Position numbers and translations under genes: made by a program
Part shown: in pieces, positions 1 to 8,525 of the stretch
How positions within the stretch are numbered: position 1 is the stretch's first letter
Layout of the letters: each line of letters begins with the position of its first letter
Assembly (NCBI GenBank): GCA_016712105.1
Contig: JADJRU010000009.1
Location: 1-64,000 of the forward strand
DNA length: 64,000 nt
Reading direction: 5' to 3'
DNA from: Ahniella sp.
Lineage (GTDB): Bacteria > Pseudomonadota > Gammaproteobacteria > Xanthomonadales > Ahniellaceae
The notes under the pieces: generated by a model
What the model saw: only the letters and a program-made list of their open reading frames with translations
What the model was told of the DNA's origin: nothing
Database searches by the model: none

Positions 1-1
1 T

Positions 2-433
2 GCTTACCGCGGCACCGCCAATCAGCCCATGCTGATCGGGTCGTTTCGAATTGCGTCTGGTCCGCGGCATTGACGCCAAGATCTACGACCGGCGAGTCCG
101 CATCTCTGCACCTTGCCGGCAGGCGCGCCGATCAACCTGAATACCGCCAGCAGCATGGTCTGGATGGCCGTCGTTCCAGGCCTGACAGCGCCACAAGCCG
201 AGAACTTCAACGAACGCGGCCGCGCCCGTCATCTGGATCTGGCGGGGATCGAACAACAACTGCTCGGGCTCAACCTGCGTTTCGACCACCCGAAACAACT
301 GGGGGTCTTGAGCACTCACTTCCTCGCCCAGGCCGATGTCGAACTGGATGGTGCACCATTCCGCTACTTCTTCCGCTTTGAACGTGTCGGCGAACTCGTG
401 CGCGTGGACCGGCGCAGTCGCGGTGTGTTCTGA
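2..433 (+). CDS. gspK: GspK, type II secretion minor pseudopilin (3' part, frame broken)
   Basis: This is the C-terminal part of the minor pseudopilin that caps the type II secretion pseudopilus; the 5' end lies outside the window. From 113 the frame reads INLNTASSMVWMAVVPGLT followed by a domain ending in RVDRRSRGVF, which matches the second SAM-like domain of GspK. The upstream piece is split: residues AYRGTANQPMLIGSF lie in the same frame at 2-50, but ELRLVRGIDAKIYD, which is typical GspK sequence, lies one frame over at 57-100. Two compensating shifts (near 53 and 108) restore a normal GspK, so sequencing indels are likelier than decay. Confidence 0.65.
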
Positions 434-464
434 GGCGGTTATCATTACTGTTTAGAGGTTTGCC

Positions 465-1641
465 ATGCACGATACGTTCCCGATCGAAGTCCGCGCGTCC
501 GCCAAGTATCGGCTGGGCATGCCGACGGCCCAGTTCTTTAAGCACTACTGGCAAAAACAGCCACTGCTGATCCGCGAGGCGTTTGCCGACTTCCAGTCGC
601 CGATCACGCCGAACGATCTGGCTGGCTTGGCTTTGGAGCCACTGGCACTGTCCCGGATTGTCAGCCATGACCGGCGCCGCGATGCGTGGAAGCTGGAGTC
701 GGGCCCGTTCACCGAATCCCGATTTGCGAAAACCAGCAAACGGGACTGGACCTTGTTGGTCCAGGATGTCGACAAGTGGGATTCGGATGTTGCGGCATTA
801 CTCGATTCGTTCGACTTCCTGCCGCTGGCGCATCGACGACATCATGGTGTCGTATGCCGTCGAGGGTGGATCGGTCGGCGCACACGTTGATCAATACGAC
901 GTGTTCCTGCTGCAAGGTTTGGGCCAGCGCCGCTGGCAGATCGACGTGGACCCGGAAGCACCGCGTGCGTTCCGCGAGGACGTCGAACTCAAACTCCTGA
1001 AGGAATTCTGGCCCACGCACGATTGGGTACTTGGCCCAGGCGACATGCTCTATCTGCCGCCGAACGTGCCGCACCATGGTGTCGCGCTCGACGAATGCCT
1101 GACCATTTCGATCGGGATGCGCGCACCGGCGATTGCCGAAATGGTCGGTGATCTCGCTGATTCATTTGCCGAACATCTGACGGAAGACGACCGTTTCACT
1201 GATCCCGACCTCAAACCGGCCAAGGATCCATTCGAGATTGATGCAGCCTCTCTGGCACGAGTCCGAACGGCCCTGAAACCGTTGTTGGGGATGGATGACG
1301 CGGCACTGGGTCAATGGTTCGCGCGTTTCATCACGCGGTACCGCTCGGCGCAGGAACCCGTGGGCCCGCAAAAGCCGTTCACGCGGGCACAACTGGAACA
1401 AAGACTGAAACGCAAAGACCACTTGCAGGTCCATCCGTTTGCACGAATGGCACGAGTTCGTCAGGCCCGCGGTGTTCGCGTGTTCATGGCCGGGCAAGCG
1501 ATCGACATGAGCCAGTCGTGTTATGCCCACTTGTCCGGCGACGGGATTGACCACGGCGCGTTCCTGATGCTCAACCCGCCCGAGCAGGAAATGCTGCGCG
1601 CTTTGCTCAACCAAGGTTTGCTGGTTTTTGCCAAAGGATAA
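465..1641 (+). CDS. roxA: RoxA/YcfD-type ribosomal oxygenase (cupin, frame broken once)
   Basis: A JmjC-type Fe(II)/2-oxoglutarate oxygenase of the family that hydroxylates an arginine of ribosomal protein uL16. It starts MHDTFPIEVRAS at 465. The metal site is visible as HVD in GAHVDQYDVFLLQG with the distal His in PHHGVALDE, and the C-terminal winged-helix-like part ends LLVFAKG. The frame switches near 828: FDFLP is followed in the next frame by WRIDDIMVSYA, a conserved junction in this family, so two bases appear to be missing from CCGCGCTGG. With that repair the protein is about 392 residues, the usual length. The next gene starts 5 bp downstream. Confidence 0.85.
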
Positions 1642-1645
1642 GCCC

Positions 1646-2065
1646 ATGAGCCGTGCCTTCACCTTGCGCGAAGCGAACTACCAGACTGACTTCCCTGCAC
1701 TTCAGGCGGTTCGCGAGCCAGTGTTCATCACCGAGCAGCAGTTTCCGATCGAAGAGGAATGGGACGCACTGGATCCCCTGTCCCGACACGTGCTGGCGCT
1801 GGACGAACAGGGCCTCCCCATCGCCACGGGCCGACTGACGCCCGAGCACAAGATCGGCCGGATGGCCGTCCTGCCGGAATGGCGTGGCGCCGGCGTGGGA
1901 GCGGCGATTGTCCAGAAGCTCATCGACATCGCGCGCGAACAAGGTTTCGAGTCGGTGTCGTTGCACAGCCAGATGCACGCCATTCCGTTTTATTCGCGTG
2001 CCGGTTTTGTCGCCTCGGGTGAACCCTTCGACGAATGCGGTGCGCCGCACCAGTTGATGACCTGA
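1646..2065 (+). CDS. GNAT acetyltransferase, N-terminal half of a probable GNAT-DUF7931 protein
   Basis: A GNAT-fold N-acetyltransferase of the ElaA/YjcF-like type. The acetyl-CoA site is seen in GRMAVLPEWRGAGVGAAIV (V-x-x-x-R-G-x-G-x-G/A) and the fold ends with HAIPFYSRAGFVASGEPF. The ATG at 1646 is preferred to the in-frame TTG at 1628, which lies inside roxA. The stop at 2063 follows PHQLMT. Adding one C to the CC run at 2061 lets the frame continue as QLMTLKLAGTLD into the next entry. I recall GNAT proteins of this order carrying the same C-terminal domain, so the two halves are probably one protein of about 308 residues. The substrate is unknown. Confidence 0.75.
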   Translation: MSRAFTLREANYQTDFPALQAVREPVFITEQQFPIEEEWDALDPLSRHVLALDEQGLPIATGRLTPEHKIGRMAVLPEWRGAGVGAAIVQKLIDIAREQGFESVSLHSQMHAIPFYSRAGFVASGEPFDECGAPHQLMT

Positions 2066-2571
2066 AGCTTGCCGGCACCCTCGATCCGAACCGAGTGCAC
2101 CAGTTCGATCGTGCCGCTGACGTGCGCAGTTTTGCCGTATTGGTCGCCCGTGGCGCCCGGCATCAGTTGATGCTGTCGACTCGCGAACTGGAGTTCGACC
2201 TGTTCGACAACGACGAATTCATCGATGCGGTCAAGGCAGTGGCGCTGGCCGGACGAAACGTCTGTGTGCGCTTGTTGGTGGATGACATTCGGGTTGCCGT
2301 CGAGCGCGACCATCGCCTCGTCCAGTTGGCGCAAAGACTGAGCAGCAAGATCGAAGTGCGTCGCCCCAATGTCGAATGGTCCGGTTCGGATCGACCGGCA
2401 CTGGTACTGAACGATGCGGGCGGCTGGCTGAAGCGGAATGATCCCACTCGTTTCGACGCCGAAGGTGCCCTGCTCGACCGACCGCGTCAGCGCGAACTGC
2501 AGTTGGCGTTCGATCGGATCTGGGAGCATGCAGAACCGGAAACCCGGATTCGTCTGCTGAAGATGTCCTGA
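2035..2571 (+). CDS. DUF7931-type domain, probably the C-terminal half of the preceding GNAT protein
   Basis: 178 codons from an ATG at 2035 that overlaps the end of the GNAT frame. Readable features are SRELEFDLFDNDEFIDAVKA, LLVDDIRVAVERDHRLVQLA and a terminal RQRELQLAFDRIWEHAEPET. The pattern resembles a phospholipase-D-like fold lacking the HKD motif, as found behind GNAT domains in related bacteria. No ribosome site distinguishes the 2035 start. The region LKLAGTLD onwards joins the GNAT frame after a one-base correction at about 2061, so I regard independent translation as unlikely. The function is unknown. Confidence 0.6.
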   Translation: MRCAAPVDDLKLAGTLDPNRVHQFDRAADVRSFAVLVARGARHQLMLSTRELEFDLFDNDEFIDAVKAVALAGRNVCVRLLVDDIRVAVERDHRLVQLAQRLSSKIEVRRPNVEWSGSDRPALVLNDAGGWLKRNDPTRFDAEGALLDRPRQRELQLAFDRIWEHAEPETRIRLLKMS

Positions 2572-2572
2572 C

Positions 2573-2916
2573 ATGAGCCAGACCACGAAGGACGGCCAGC
2601 ACCGGCACGACCCCAAGATTGCTGCACCCGAAATTCGAACGTGTGCTCCGAACGGTCACTTCTATTCACCGGTCGTCGACTGCTCCACGACATGTTCCTG
2701 CCGTTCGACTACCGACGGGACTGGACCATCGGCGAGAACCGCAGCTGGAACGAGCAGTACCTGTTGCAGGCTCTGCTGCAGTTTTCCAGTGGTTACCGAA
2801 TCCTCTTTGGCTGCAACTACGCCTTCTATCGCTTCAGGAACGAGATCATCAATGTGATCAACCATCCCAATGGGCATGGTTTCGGCGGCGGCAGCTTCTA
2901 CTTCCAGAAAACCTGA
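2573..2916 (+). CDS. Small hypothetical protein, frame uncertain
   Basis: An ATG at 2573 starts one base after the preceding stop, suggesting coupled translation (MSQTTKDGQHRHDPK). The plausible protein-like stretch, however, is in another frame at 2641-2916: LLHDMFLPFDYRRDWTIGEN, then an aromatic-rich segment with YRILFGCNYAFYRFRNEI, ending GGGSFYFQKT. A frame change between about 2630 and 2660 would join them into a protein of about 114 residues. I do not recognise a family. It may also be two chance ORFs. Confidence 0.3.
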
Positions 2917-3030
2917 TCCCGCGACTTGCTCTTGAAGAGTGATCACCCTGTCCCTTGCACGGGCGTTTGGAAGTAAGCAAGATCGTGGCCACGTTATCGA
3001 CAGCCCGTTTTGGGCGACTGCAGAATACCT

Positions 3031-3518
3031 ATGGTCACCATCAGACACCTCGAACCCGCTGATATTCCACAGGTGCATGCCTTGTATGCAGCGGAGCATG
3101 CCTACGCGGACACACTTCAGCTGCCCTACCAGCCGGTGGCGGCCTGGCAAAAGAAGCTCGAATGCTCACACCCCGGAGCGATCTGCCTGGTGGCCGTTCA
3201 GGGTGACGAGATCGTTGGCCAATTGGGCCTGGAGGTCTCGCAATCGCCCCGTCGTCGCCACGTCGCGACATTTGGGATGGGCGTCAAATCATCTGCTCGT
3301 GGAATGGGCGTCGGCTCGGCTCTGGTTTCGGCAGCCGTCGATCTTTGCGAGAAATGGATGAACGTCTCCCGGATCGAGATTGAGGTCTATACCGAGAACC
3401 TGGCCGCCATCAAGCTGTACGAAAACACGGCTTTGTCCTGGAGGGCACATGCAAGAACTACGCCTTCCGGGACGGCAAGTATGTTGACGCACACGTCATG
3501 GCGCGAGTATTGGCCTGA
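3031..3518 (+). CDS. YhhY/AaaT-like GNAT acetyltransferase (frame broken once)
   Basis: The ATG at 3031 starts MVTIRHLEPADIPQVHALYA and the sequence follows E. coli YhhY (AaaT, an L-amino-acid N-acetyltransferase) closely: TLQLPYQP, QSPRRRHVATFGMGV, ARGMGVGSALVSAAVDLCEKW, RIEIEVYTENLAAIKLYE. The frame breaks in the run GAAAAC at about 3422. Restoring a fifth A gives YEKHGFVLEGTCKNYAFRDG and then YVDAHVMARVLA with a stop at 3516-3518, which is the expected YhhY C-terminus. Without the correction the frame runs on to 3567 as unrelated sequence. This is one of the clearest homopolymer-loss sites in the window. Confidence 0.8.
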
Positions 3519-3566
3519 CTGTTCACTCACCGTCGCCGCGTGTCTTCAAGGCTTGATCGTTCCGTG

Positions 3567-4124
3567 ATGAAACGTATCCAGCTCAGCCTCTACGTGCCCA
3601 GCTCGGCTAGTACCCAGCTCGAAACAATCCGTCGCCTGCTCGACCCGATCCAGTCCAACCTGATTCCTGCCCACGTCACGCTGTGCAGGGAGGATGAGAT
3701 TGAACACATCGAGCCTGCACTCCTGGAAACAAGATTGGCCGAAGCGACTGCCATTACGTTGAGCTTTGGCAGACCGGAGCATTTTGGCGGGCATGGCGTG
3801 CTGTTGCCTTGTGTTGGCGGAGCGGCCGATTTCCACGCGCTTCGCAAGTGGGTCCTTGGCCCGGACTCCATGAAACAACACGCGCCCCACATCACGCTCG
3901 CACACCCACGAAATGCCAAGGCGCCAACAAACACTGCAGGCCATGCTGCCGGGTTACCCGACCCACTGCAGTTCACGTTCGAACATGTGAATCGCATCCG
4001 ACAACTGGGCACCCAGCCTTGGGAAGTGCTGAGTCGATACCAGCTTTCAACACCGAATAGGGCGGCAATTGTCCCTCCGGACCGCGTGTTCCGCGCGCCA
4101 GAACGCATTCCTCGTAAACGTTGA
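3567..4124 (+). CDS. 2H phosphoesterase / 2'-5' RNA ligase-like protein
   Basis: A two-histidine phosphoesterase-fold protein. The two HxT motifs are HVTL at about residue 37 and HITL at about residue 113, spaced as in LigT/2'-5' RNA ligase-like enzymes that act on 2',3'-cyclic nucleotide phosphates. The start chosen is the ATG at 3567 (MKRIQLSLYVPS). An in-frame GTG at 3540 would add nine residues without homology value. The C-terminal 25 residues are basic (PERIPRKR). The physiological substrate cannot be inferred from context. Confidence 0.65.
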   Translation: MKRIQLSLYVPSSASTQLETIRRLLDPIQSNLIPAHVTLCREDEIEHIEPALLETRLAEATAITLSFGRPEHFGGHGVLLPCVGGAADFHALRKWVLGPDSMKQHAPHITLAHPRNAKAPTNTAGHAAGLPDPLQFTFEHVNRIRQLGTQPWEVLSRYQLSTPNRAAIVPPDRVFRAPERIPRKR

Positions 4125-4170
4125 GGGCAAGTCTGAGCCGACTGGCCTTGTATCAACTCAATCGCGAGGA

Positions 4171-4189
4171 GTATGATCATTCATCATAC
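4171..4189 (+). promoter_or_regulatory. Inverted repeat, probable operator of the toxin-antitoxin pair
   Basis: The sequence GTATGAT-CATTC-ATCATAC is a perfect 7-bp inverted repeat with a 5-nt spacer, 18 bp before the antitoxin ATG. TATGAT could serve as a -10 element, and a GGAG ribosome site lies at 4194-4197. Antitoxins with a ribbon-helix-helix fold usually bind such palindromes and repress their own operon. Confidence 0.55.
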
Positions 4190-4206
4190 CTACGGAGTAC
4201 GCCCTG

Positions 4207-4449
4207 ATGAGCCAAACAAAGGTAGCCATCACGATTGAAGAAGGTCTCCTCGCTCGGGTCGATGCCTTGGTGAGACGAAACGTTTTCAGCAATCGTAGCC
4301 GCGCGATTCAGGAAGCAGTTCAGGAAAAACTGGAACGCCTTGAGCGCAATCGCCTTGCCGAGGAATGCGCCAAACTTGACCCAATCTTCGAGAGATCGCT
4401 GGCCGAGGAAGGAATGTCCGAGGAAACGGCTTCATGGCCAAAATACTGA
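4207..4449 (+). CDS. Ribbon-helix-helix antitoxin (MazE/CopG-like)
   Basis: An 80-residue protein with an N-terminal ribbon-helix-helix pattern: strand KVAITIEEGLLARVDALVRR, then SNRSRAIQEAVQEKLERLER, followed by an acidic tail (AEECAKLDPIFERSLAEEG) typical of toxin-neutralising segments. It overlaps the toxin gene by 16 bp, the usual arrangement for translationally coupled pairs. The palindrome just upstream suggests autorepression. Confidence 0.8.
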   Translation: MSQTKVAITIEEGLLARVDALVRRNVFSNRSRAIQEAVQEKLERLERNRLAEECAKLDPIFERSLAEEGMSEETASWPKY

Positions 4450-4775
4450 GAGGCGAAATTCGTTGGGCCAATCTTGACCCGACCATGGGTCGCGAGCAGT
4501 CCGGAGAGCGCCCGGTTCTTATTCTCAGTCAGGACCTTTTCAACGAGCGATCAGGAACGGTCATTGGCATGGCACTGACCAGCCAGGAGCAGCGTGCCGG
4601 TTTTCCACTGACCCACGAACTCCTGAATTCAAACCTTCCCAAGCGCTCATGGGTGAAGATCAGCCAGATTCGCACGCTCTCAACGGAACGTATCGGCAGG
4701 CGAATCGGCAGTATTGAGCCTGGTGAACTCGATCACGTGATCGAAGGCCTGAACGAGATCATCGGCGGATCATAG
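4434..4775 (+). CDS. mazF: MazF/PemK-family endoribonuclease toxin
   Basis: A 113-residue PemK/MazF toxin. Characteristic stretches are RGEIRWANLDPTMGREQSG, RPVLILSQDLFN, GTVIGMALTSQ and a late SWVKISQIRTLSTERIG, with the conserved R of GREQSGERPV that belongs to the active site of this family. The family cleaves single-stranded RNA at short motifs. The gene is intact and overlaps its antitoxin. A GNAT gene follows 74 bp later and is probably separately transcribed. Confidence 0.85.
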   Translation: MAKILRGEIRWANLDPTMGREQSGERPVLILSQDLFNERSGTVIGMALTSQEQRAGFPLTHELLNSNLPKRSWVKISQIRTLSTERIGRRIGSIEPGELDHVIEGLNEIIGGS

Positions 4776-4849
4776 TGTCGCCAATCATTCCTGCAGTCTG
4801 CCCCGTGCGGCCAGTGATCCCCAACGCCAAGGCACTTCGCGAGTAATCC

Positions 4850-5305
4850 ATGCGCATCAACATTGATGACCCCGCCCGCCCGGATGTTCTGGCGCTGCTG
4901 GAAGAACACCTGCAGAACATGCGGGCCATTTCGCCACCGGAAAGTGTGCATGCACTCGACGTTTCTCGGCTGAAGCAACCAGACATCACGTTCTGGTCGG
5001 TGCGCGACGATGGGCAGCTGCTGGGTTGCGGCGCGCTGAAGGAACTTGATCCGCAACATGGCGAGATCAAGTCCATGCGGACTCCCGAGTCACTTCGTCG
5101 ACGCGGCGCCGCACAGGCAGTGCTTGCACACATGATCAACGTGGCTCGGGACCGGGGCTACCAACGGATCAGCCTCGAAACAGGCTCAATGAAAGAATTC
5201 ATCCCGGCACAGCGCCTGTATGAGCGCTTCGGCTTTGTTTACTGCGGCCCTTTTGCCGACTACCAGCCCGATCCGAACAGCGTCTTCATGACCCTCGTTC
5301 TGTAG
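4850..5305 (+). CDS. GNAT N-acetyltransferase (YsnE-like)
   Basis: A 151-residue GNAT protein starting MRINIDDPARPDVLALLEEH. The acetyl-CoA binding pattern is KSMRTPESLRRRGAAQAVLA. The C-terminal LETGSMKEFIPAQRLYERFG is the family's beta-alpha-beta close, and the final GPFADYQPDPNSVFMTL resembles YsnE/YiiD-type acetyltransferases. The first 15 codons are confirmed by a start only here; no strong ribosome site is visible. The acceptor substrate is unknown. Confidence 0.75.
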   Translation: MRINIDDPARPDVLALLEEHLQNMRAISPPESVHALDVSRLKQPDITFWSVRDDGQLLGCGALKELDPQHGEIKSMRTPESLRRRGAAQAVLAHMINVARDRGYQRISLETGSMKEFIPAQRLYERFGFVYCGPFADYQPDPNSVFMTLVL

Positions 5306-5325
5306 GCTGGCGCTCAGCGCCAGCC
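5305..5325. terminator. Terminator-like hairpin between convergent genes
   Basis: GGCTGGCG-CTCAG-CGCCAGCC is a perfect 8-bp stem with a 5-nt loop, placed between the convergent GNAT gene and dnaJ. No clear U-run follows on either strand, so it may stabilise 3' ends rather than terminate strongly. Confidence 0.6.
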
Positions 5326-5330
5326 TGACC

Positions 5331-6389
5331 TCAGGACGTCATCCGATCCCAGAACGACTTCACGCCATCGAGCCACGATGACTGCCGCGGCGTGTGGTCT
5401 CGCCCCTCCTCGTTGAAGGTTTCCTCGAACTCCTTCAGCAGCTCACGCTGACGCTTGGTCAGCTTGACGGGGGACGCCTTGCCGCGCAGCTTGAACAACT
5501 TGCCGGTCTGCGTTTCGGACGGGACCTTGATGATCGCTTCGCCGTCGAGTGTCGGAATGATCACTTCGCCACCGAGCGCCGCTTGCGAAAACCGGATCGG
5601 CACTTCGCAGAAGAGATCGTTTTCGCGCCGTTCGAAGATCTTGTGCTCGCGCACATTCACTTCGACATAGAGATCACCGGCAGGAATGCCGTTGGCACCC
5701 GCCTCGCCTTCGCCGGTCAGACGCACGCGATCACCGGTGTCCACGCCAGCCGGAATTTTTACCGACAAGGTCTTGTTCTGCTGGACCAGGCCATGGCCGC
5801 GGCAGGACTTGCACGGGTTCTCGATGCGCTTGCCGCTGCCATTGCAGTGCGGACACGCTTGTTCGACATGGAAGATGCCCCGCGCCACGGCAACACGACC
5901 GCGACCGCGGCAGGTCTGGCAGGTGTTGACCTTGCCATCATCCGAGCCTGAGCCTTTGCAGGGCTCACAGGCCACGGCGGTGGGAATCTCGAATTCCTTC
6001 TGGACACCGAACACGGCTTCCTCGAGGTCCAGCTCCATGACATACCGCAGATCGGAGCCACGCTGCTGGCGCCGACGACCGCCGCCAAAGATGTCACCGA
6101 AGATATCGCCGAAGATATCGCCGACATCGGAATATCCCGGGCCGCCCCGTCCTCCCGATCCGCCTTCAAATGCGGCATGGCCGTGCCGGTCGTAGGCGGC
6201 ACGTTTGTCGGAGTCCGACAAGATCTCGTACGCCTCTTTCACTTCCTTGAACTTGGCTTCGGCTTCCTTGTCGCCATCATTCCGGTCCGGGTGGAACTTC
6301 ATCGCCAGGCGACGATACGCCTTCTTGATGTCTTCTTCGGCGGCGTTCTTTTCAACACCCAGAATTTCGTAGAAATCTCGTTTGCTCAT
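5331..6389 (-). CDS. dnaJ: DnaJ co-chaperone (Hsp40), C-terminal domain shortened
   Basis: DnaJ stimulates DnaK ATPase and delivers unfolded clients. The J domain (residues 1-70) has KFHPDRN. A short G/F region with the repeat GDIFGDIFGDIFGGG follows, then all four zinc-binding repeats (CEPCKGSG, CQTCRGRG, CPHCNGSG, CKSCRGHG). The length is 352 residues against about 375 for the family. The missing part is local: KLFKLRGK is followed by ASPVKLTKRQ, whereas DnaJ proteins normally have about 20 further residues (GVKSVR...GDLLC...VETP) between these. The deletion is in frame. It lies downstream of dnaK in the same operon. Confidence 0.95.
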   Translation of the reverse strand: MSKRDFYEILGVEKNAAEEDIKKAYRRLAMKFHPDRNDGDKEAEAKFKEVKEAYEILSDSDKRAAYDRHGHAAFEGGSGGRGGPGYSDVGDIFGDIFGDIFGGGRRRQQRGSDLRYVMELDLEEAVFGVQKEFEIPTAVACEPCKGSGSDDGKVNTCQTCRGRGRVAVARGIFHVEQACPHCNGSGKRIENPCKSCRGHGLVQQNKTLSVKIPAGVDTGDRVRLTGEGEAGANGIPAGDLYVEVNVREHKIFERRENDLFCEVPIRFSQAALGGEVIIPTLDGEAIIKVPSETQTGKLFKLRGKASPVKLTKRQRELLKEFEETFNEEGRDHTPRQSSWLDGVKSFWDRMTS

Positions 6390-6431
6390 GGCGTATCACG
6401 GTTGCACGGGGCTGCCCCCTGGAAACGACGA

Positions 6432-6457
6432 ACCCGGAACGCCTGCGCGTCCCGGGT
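6432..6457 (-). promoter_or_regulatory. Hairpin in the dnaK-dnaJ gap
   Basis: ACCCGG-A-ACGC-CTGC-GCGT-C-CCGGGT forms a 10-bp stem with one A/C mismatch and a 4-nt loop, in the 91-bp space between dnaK and dnaJ. It could reduce read-through into dnaJ or protect the dnaK transcript. No U-run is present. Confidence 0.45.
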
Positions 6458-6480
6458 CGGATTACCCTGCTGTGAGGCAG

Positions 6481-8409
6481 TTACTTGTCGTTCTTGACCT
6501 CGGTGAACTCGGCATCCACCACGTCGTCACCGCCACTCGAGGCCTGCGGACCGGCACCTGGATTAAATCCGGCACCACCACCGCCCTGACCCGCCGCGGC
6601 AGCAGCAGCCAGTGACTGAGCAGCCTGCTCCAGTGCCGCGACCTTCGACTCGATCTTGGCCTTGTCGTCGCTCTTCAGCACGCTCTCGAGATCCTTGACG
6701 GCTTCTTCGATCGGACCGACCTGGTCACCCGGCACCTTGGCGCCATGTTCCTTGAGCATCGAACGAACCTGATGCACGAGGCCATCAGCCTTGTTCTTCG
6801 TTTCGGCCAGTTCACGGAACCGCTGGTCTTCGTCGCGGGCCGCATCGGCTTCACGAACCATCCGCTGGATCTCTTCATCGGACAAGCCGGAACCCGCCTT
6901 GATCTCGATGCGCTGTTCCTTGTTGGTCTTCTTGTCCTTCGCCGACACATGCAGGATGCCGTTGGCGTCGATGTCGAACGTCACCTCGACCTGCGGCATG
7001 CCACGCGGTGCCGGCTCAATGCCGGCCAGGTCGAACTTGGCGAGCGACTTGTTGAAGCGCGCCTGGTCTCGCTCACCCTGCAAGACGTGCACGGTCACCG
7101 CGTTCTGGTTGTCCTCCGCTGTCGAGAACACCTGCGAGGCCTTGGTCGGAATCGTCGTGTTCTTCTCGATCAGCTTCGTGAACACACCACCCAGCGTTTC
7201 GATACCGAGCGACAGCGGCGTCACGTCGAGCAACAGCACGTCCTTGACGGTTCCGGTCAGCACGCCAGCCTGGATCGCAGCACCCATGGCCACTGCTTCA
7301 TCCGGATTGACGTCCTTGCGCGGTTCCTTGCCGAAGAACTCGGTGACAGCTTGCTGCACACGCGGCATACGCGTCATGCCACCCACCAGGATGACTTCGT
7401 GGATGTCGCTGGCCTTGAGCTTGGCGTCATTCATTGCCGTACGGCACGGCTCGATCGTCTTCTTGATGAGATCTTCGACCAGCGCTTCCAGCTTGGAGCG
7501 CGTGAGGCGCATTTCCAGATGCACCGGATTGCCGTCGACCTGCGTGATGAACGGCTCGTTGATGTCGGTCTGCGCACGCGAGCTGAGCTCGATCTTGGCG
7601 CGCTCGGAAGCCGACTTGATGCGCTGCAGGGCAATCGCATTCTTCTTCAGATCGACGCCATGCTGCTTTTCGAACTCGTCGAGCACATAGTCGATGATGC
7701 GCTTGTCGAAGTCTTCGCCGCCCAGGAAGGTGTCACCGTTCGTGGCCAGCACTTCGAACTGCTTCTCGCCATCAATTTCGGCGATTTCGATGATGGACAC
7801 GTCGAAGGTGCCGCCGCCGAGGTCATACACGGCGATCTTGCGATCCTTGCCACCGGTCTTGTCGAGGCCATAGGCCAGCGCTGCCGCGGTCGGTTCGTTG
7901 ATGATGCGCTTCACTTCCAGACCGGCAATCCGACCGGCGTCCTTCGTAGCCTGGCGCTGGCTGTCGTTGAAGTAGGCCGGCACCGTGATCACGGCTTCCG
8001 TGACCGGCTCACCGAGGAAATCCTCGGCCGTCTTCTTCATCTTCATCAGCACCTTGGCCGAGACTTCCGGCGGCGCCATGCTCCGGCCATCACTGGTCGC
8101 GACCCAGGCATCGCCATTTTCGTGCGCCAGAATGGTGTACGGCACCAGGTCGATGTCTTTCGCGACTTCAGCATCAGTGAACTTGCGGCCGATGAGGCGC
8201 TTCACTGCATAGAAGGTGTTCTTGGGATTGGTCACCGCCTGGCGCTTGGCCGAGGCGCCGACCATCACTTCGCCGTCTTTCGCAAAGCCGATGATCGAGG
8301 GCGTCGTGCGATCGCCTTCCGAGTTTTCAATGACCCGCACCTGTCCGCCGTCGATGATGGCGACGCAGGAGTTGGTGGTGCCCAAATCGATACCGATGAT
8401 CTTGCCCAT
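6481..8409 (-). CDS. dnaK: Molecular chaperone DnaK (Hsp70)
   Basis: Full-length 642-residue Hsp70. The N-terminal ATPase domain starts GKIIGIDLGTTNSCVAI and includes the second phosphate loop AVYDLGGGTFDVSI and VILVGGMTRMPRVQ. The interdomain linker VLLLDVTPLSLGIE is present, and the C-terminus ends in the acidic tail VVDAEFTEVKNDK after a Gly-rich segment (AGQGGGGAGFNPGAG). It folds and refolds cytosolic proteins with DnaJ and GrpE, encoded on either side. No irregularity is seen. Confidence 0.98.
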   Translation of the reverse strand: MGKIIGIDLGTTNSCVAIIDGGQVRVIENSEGDRTTPSIIGFAKDGEVMVGASAKRQAVTNPKNTFYAVKRLIGRKFTDAEVAKDIDLVPYTILAHENGDAWVATSDGRSMAPPEVSAKVLMKMKKTAEDFLGEPVTEAVITVPAYFNDSQRQATKDAGRIAGLEVKRIINEPTAAALAYGLDKTGGKDRKIAVYDLGGGTFDVSIIEIAEIDGEKQFEVLATNGDTFLGGEDFDKRIIDYVLDEFEKQHGVDLKKNAIALQRIKSASERAKIELSSRAQTDINEPFITQVDGNPVHLEMRLTRSKLEALVEDLIKKTIEPCRTAMNDAKLKASDIHEVILVGGMTRMPRVQQAVTEFFGKEPRKDVNPDEAVAMGAAIQAGVLTGTVKDVLLLDVTPLSLGIETLGGVFTKLIEKNTTIPTKASQVFSTAEDNQNAVTVHVLQGERDQARFNKSLAKFDLAGIEPAPRGMPQVEVTFDIDANGILHVSAKDKKTNKEQRIEIKAGSGLSDEEIQRMVREADAARDEDQRFRELAETKNKADGLVHQVRSMLKEHGAKVPGDQVGPIEEAVKDLESVLKSDDKAKIESKVAALEQAAQSLAAAAAAGQGGGGAGFNPGAGPQASSGGDDVVDAEFTEVKNDK

Positions 8410-8455
8410 GGGAATTCCCCTTGAAATGTTTTGGCCGTTTGGCCGACTGGTTTGC

Positions 8456-8484
8456 AGTTATGGTTTCGTGAAGCACTTTTCAAG
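8456..8484 (-). promoter_or_regulatory. Candidate heat-shock (sigma-32) promoter before dnaK
   Basis: On the minus strand CTTGAAA (near 8478-8484) is followed after about 14 bp by CCATAACT (8456-8463). This resembles the sigma-32 pattern CTTGAAA-N11-16-CCCCATNT, although two of the leading Cs are lacking. It lies 47 bp before the dnaK start. The CTTGAA box sits inside a small palindrome CACTTGAAAAGTG. No CIRCE repeat was seen. Confidence 0.4.
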
Positions 8485-8495
8485 TGCGCGGCCTA

Positions 8496-8514
8496 CGATC
8501 CCGGGCCGGGATCG
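8496..8514. terminator. Palindromic hairpin in the grpE-dnaK gap
   Basis: CGATCCCGG-G-CCGGGATCG is a 9-bp perfect palindrome just after the grpE stop codon. On RNA the innermost pairs would open to form the loop. It could terminate part of the grpE transcript ahead of the separate dnaK promoter. No U-run follows. Confidence 0.4.
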
Positions 8515-8525
8515 TTGCGCGCCGT

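Noticed and set aside
6060..6180. Short tandem repeat resembling a direct-repeat array
   Set aside because: It encodes the GDIFGDIFGDIFGGG part of the DnaJ G/F region; no spacers as in a CRISPR array.
6745..8424. 559-codon open frame on the plus strand
   Set aside because: It lies exactly antisense to dnaK and has the Arg/His/Val/Asp-rich composition of a shadow frame in high-GC DNA.
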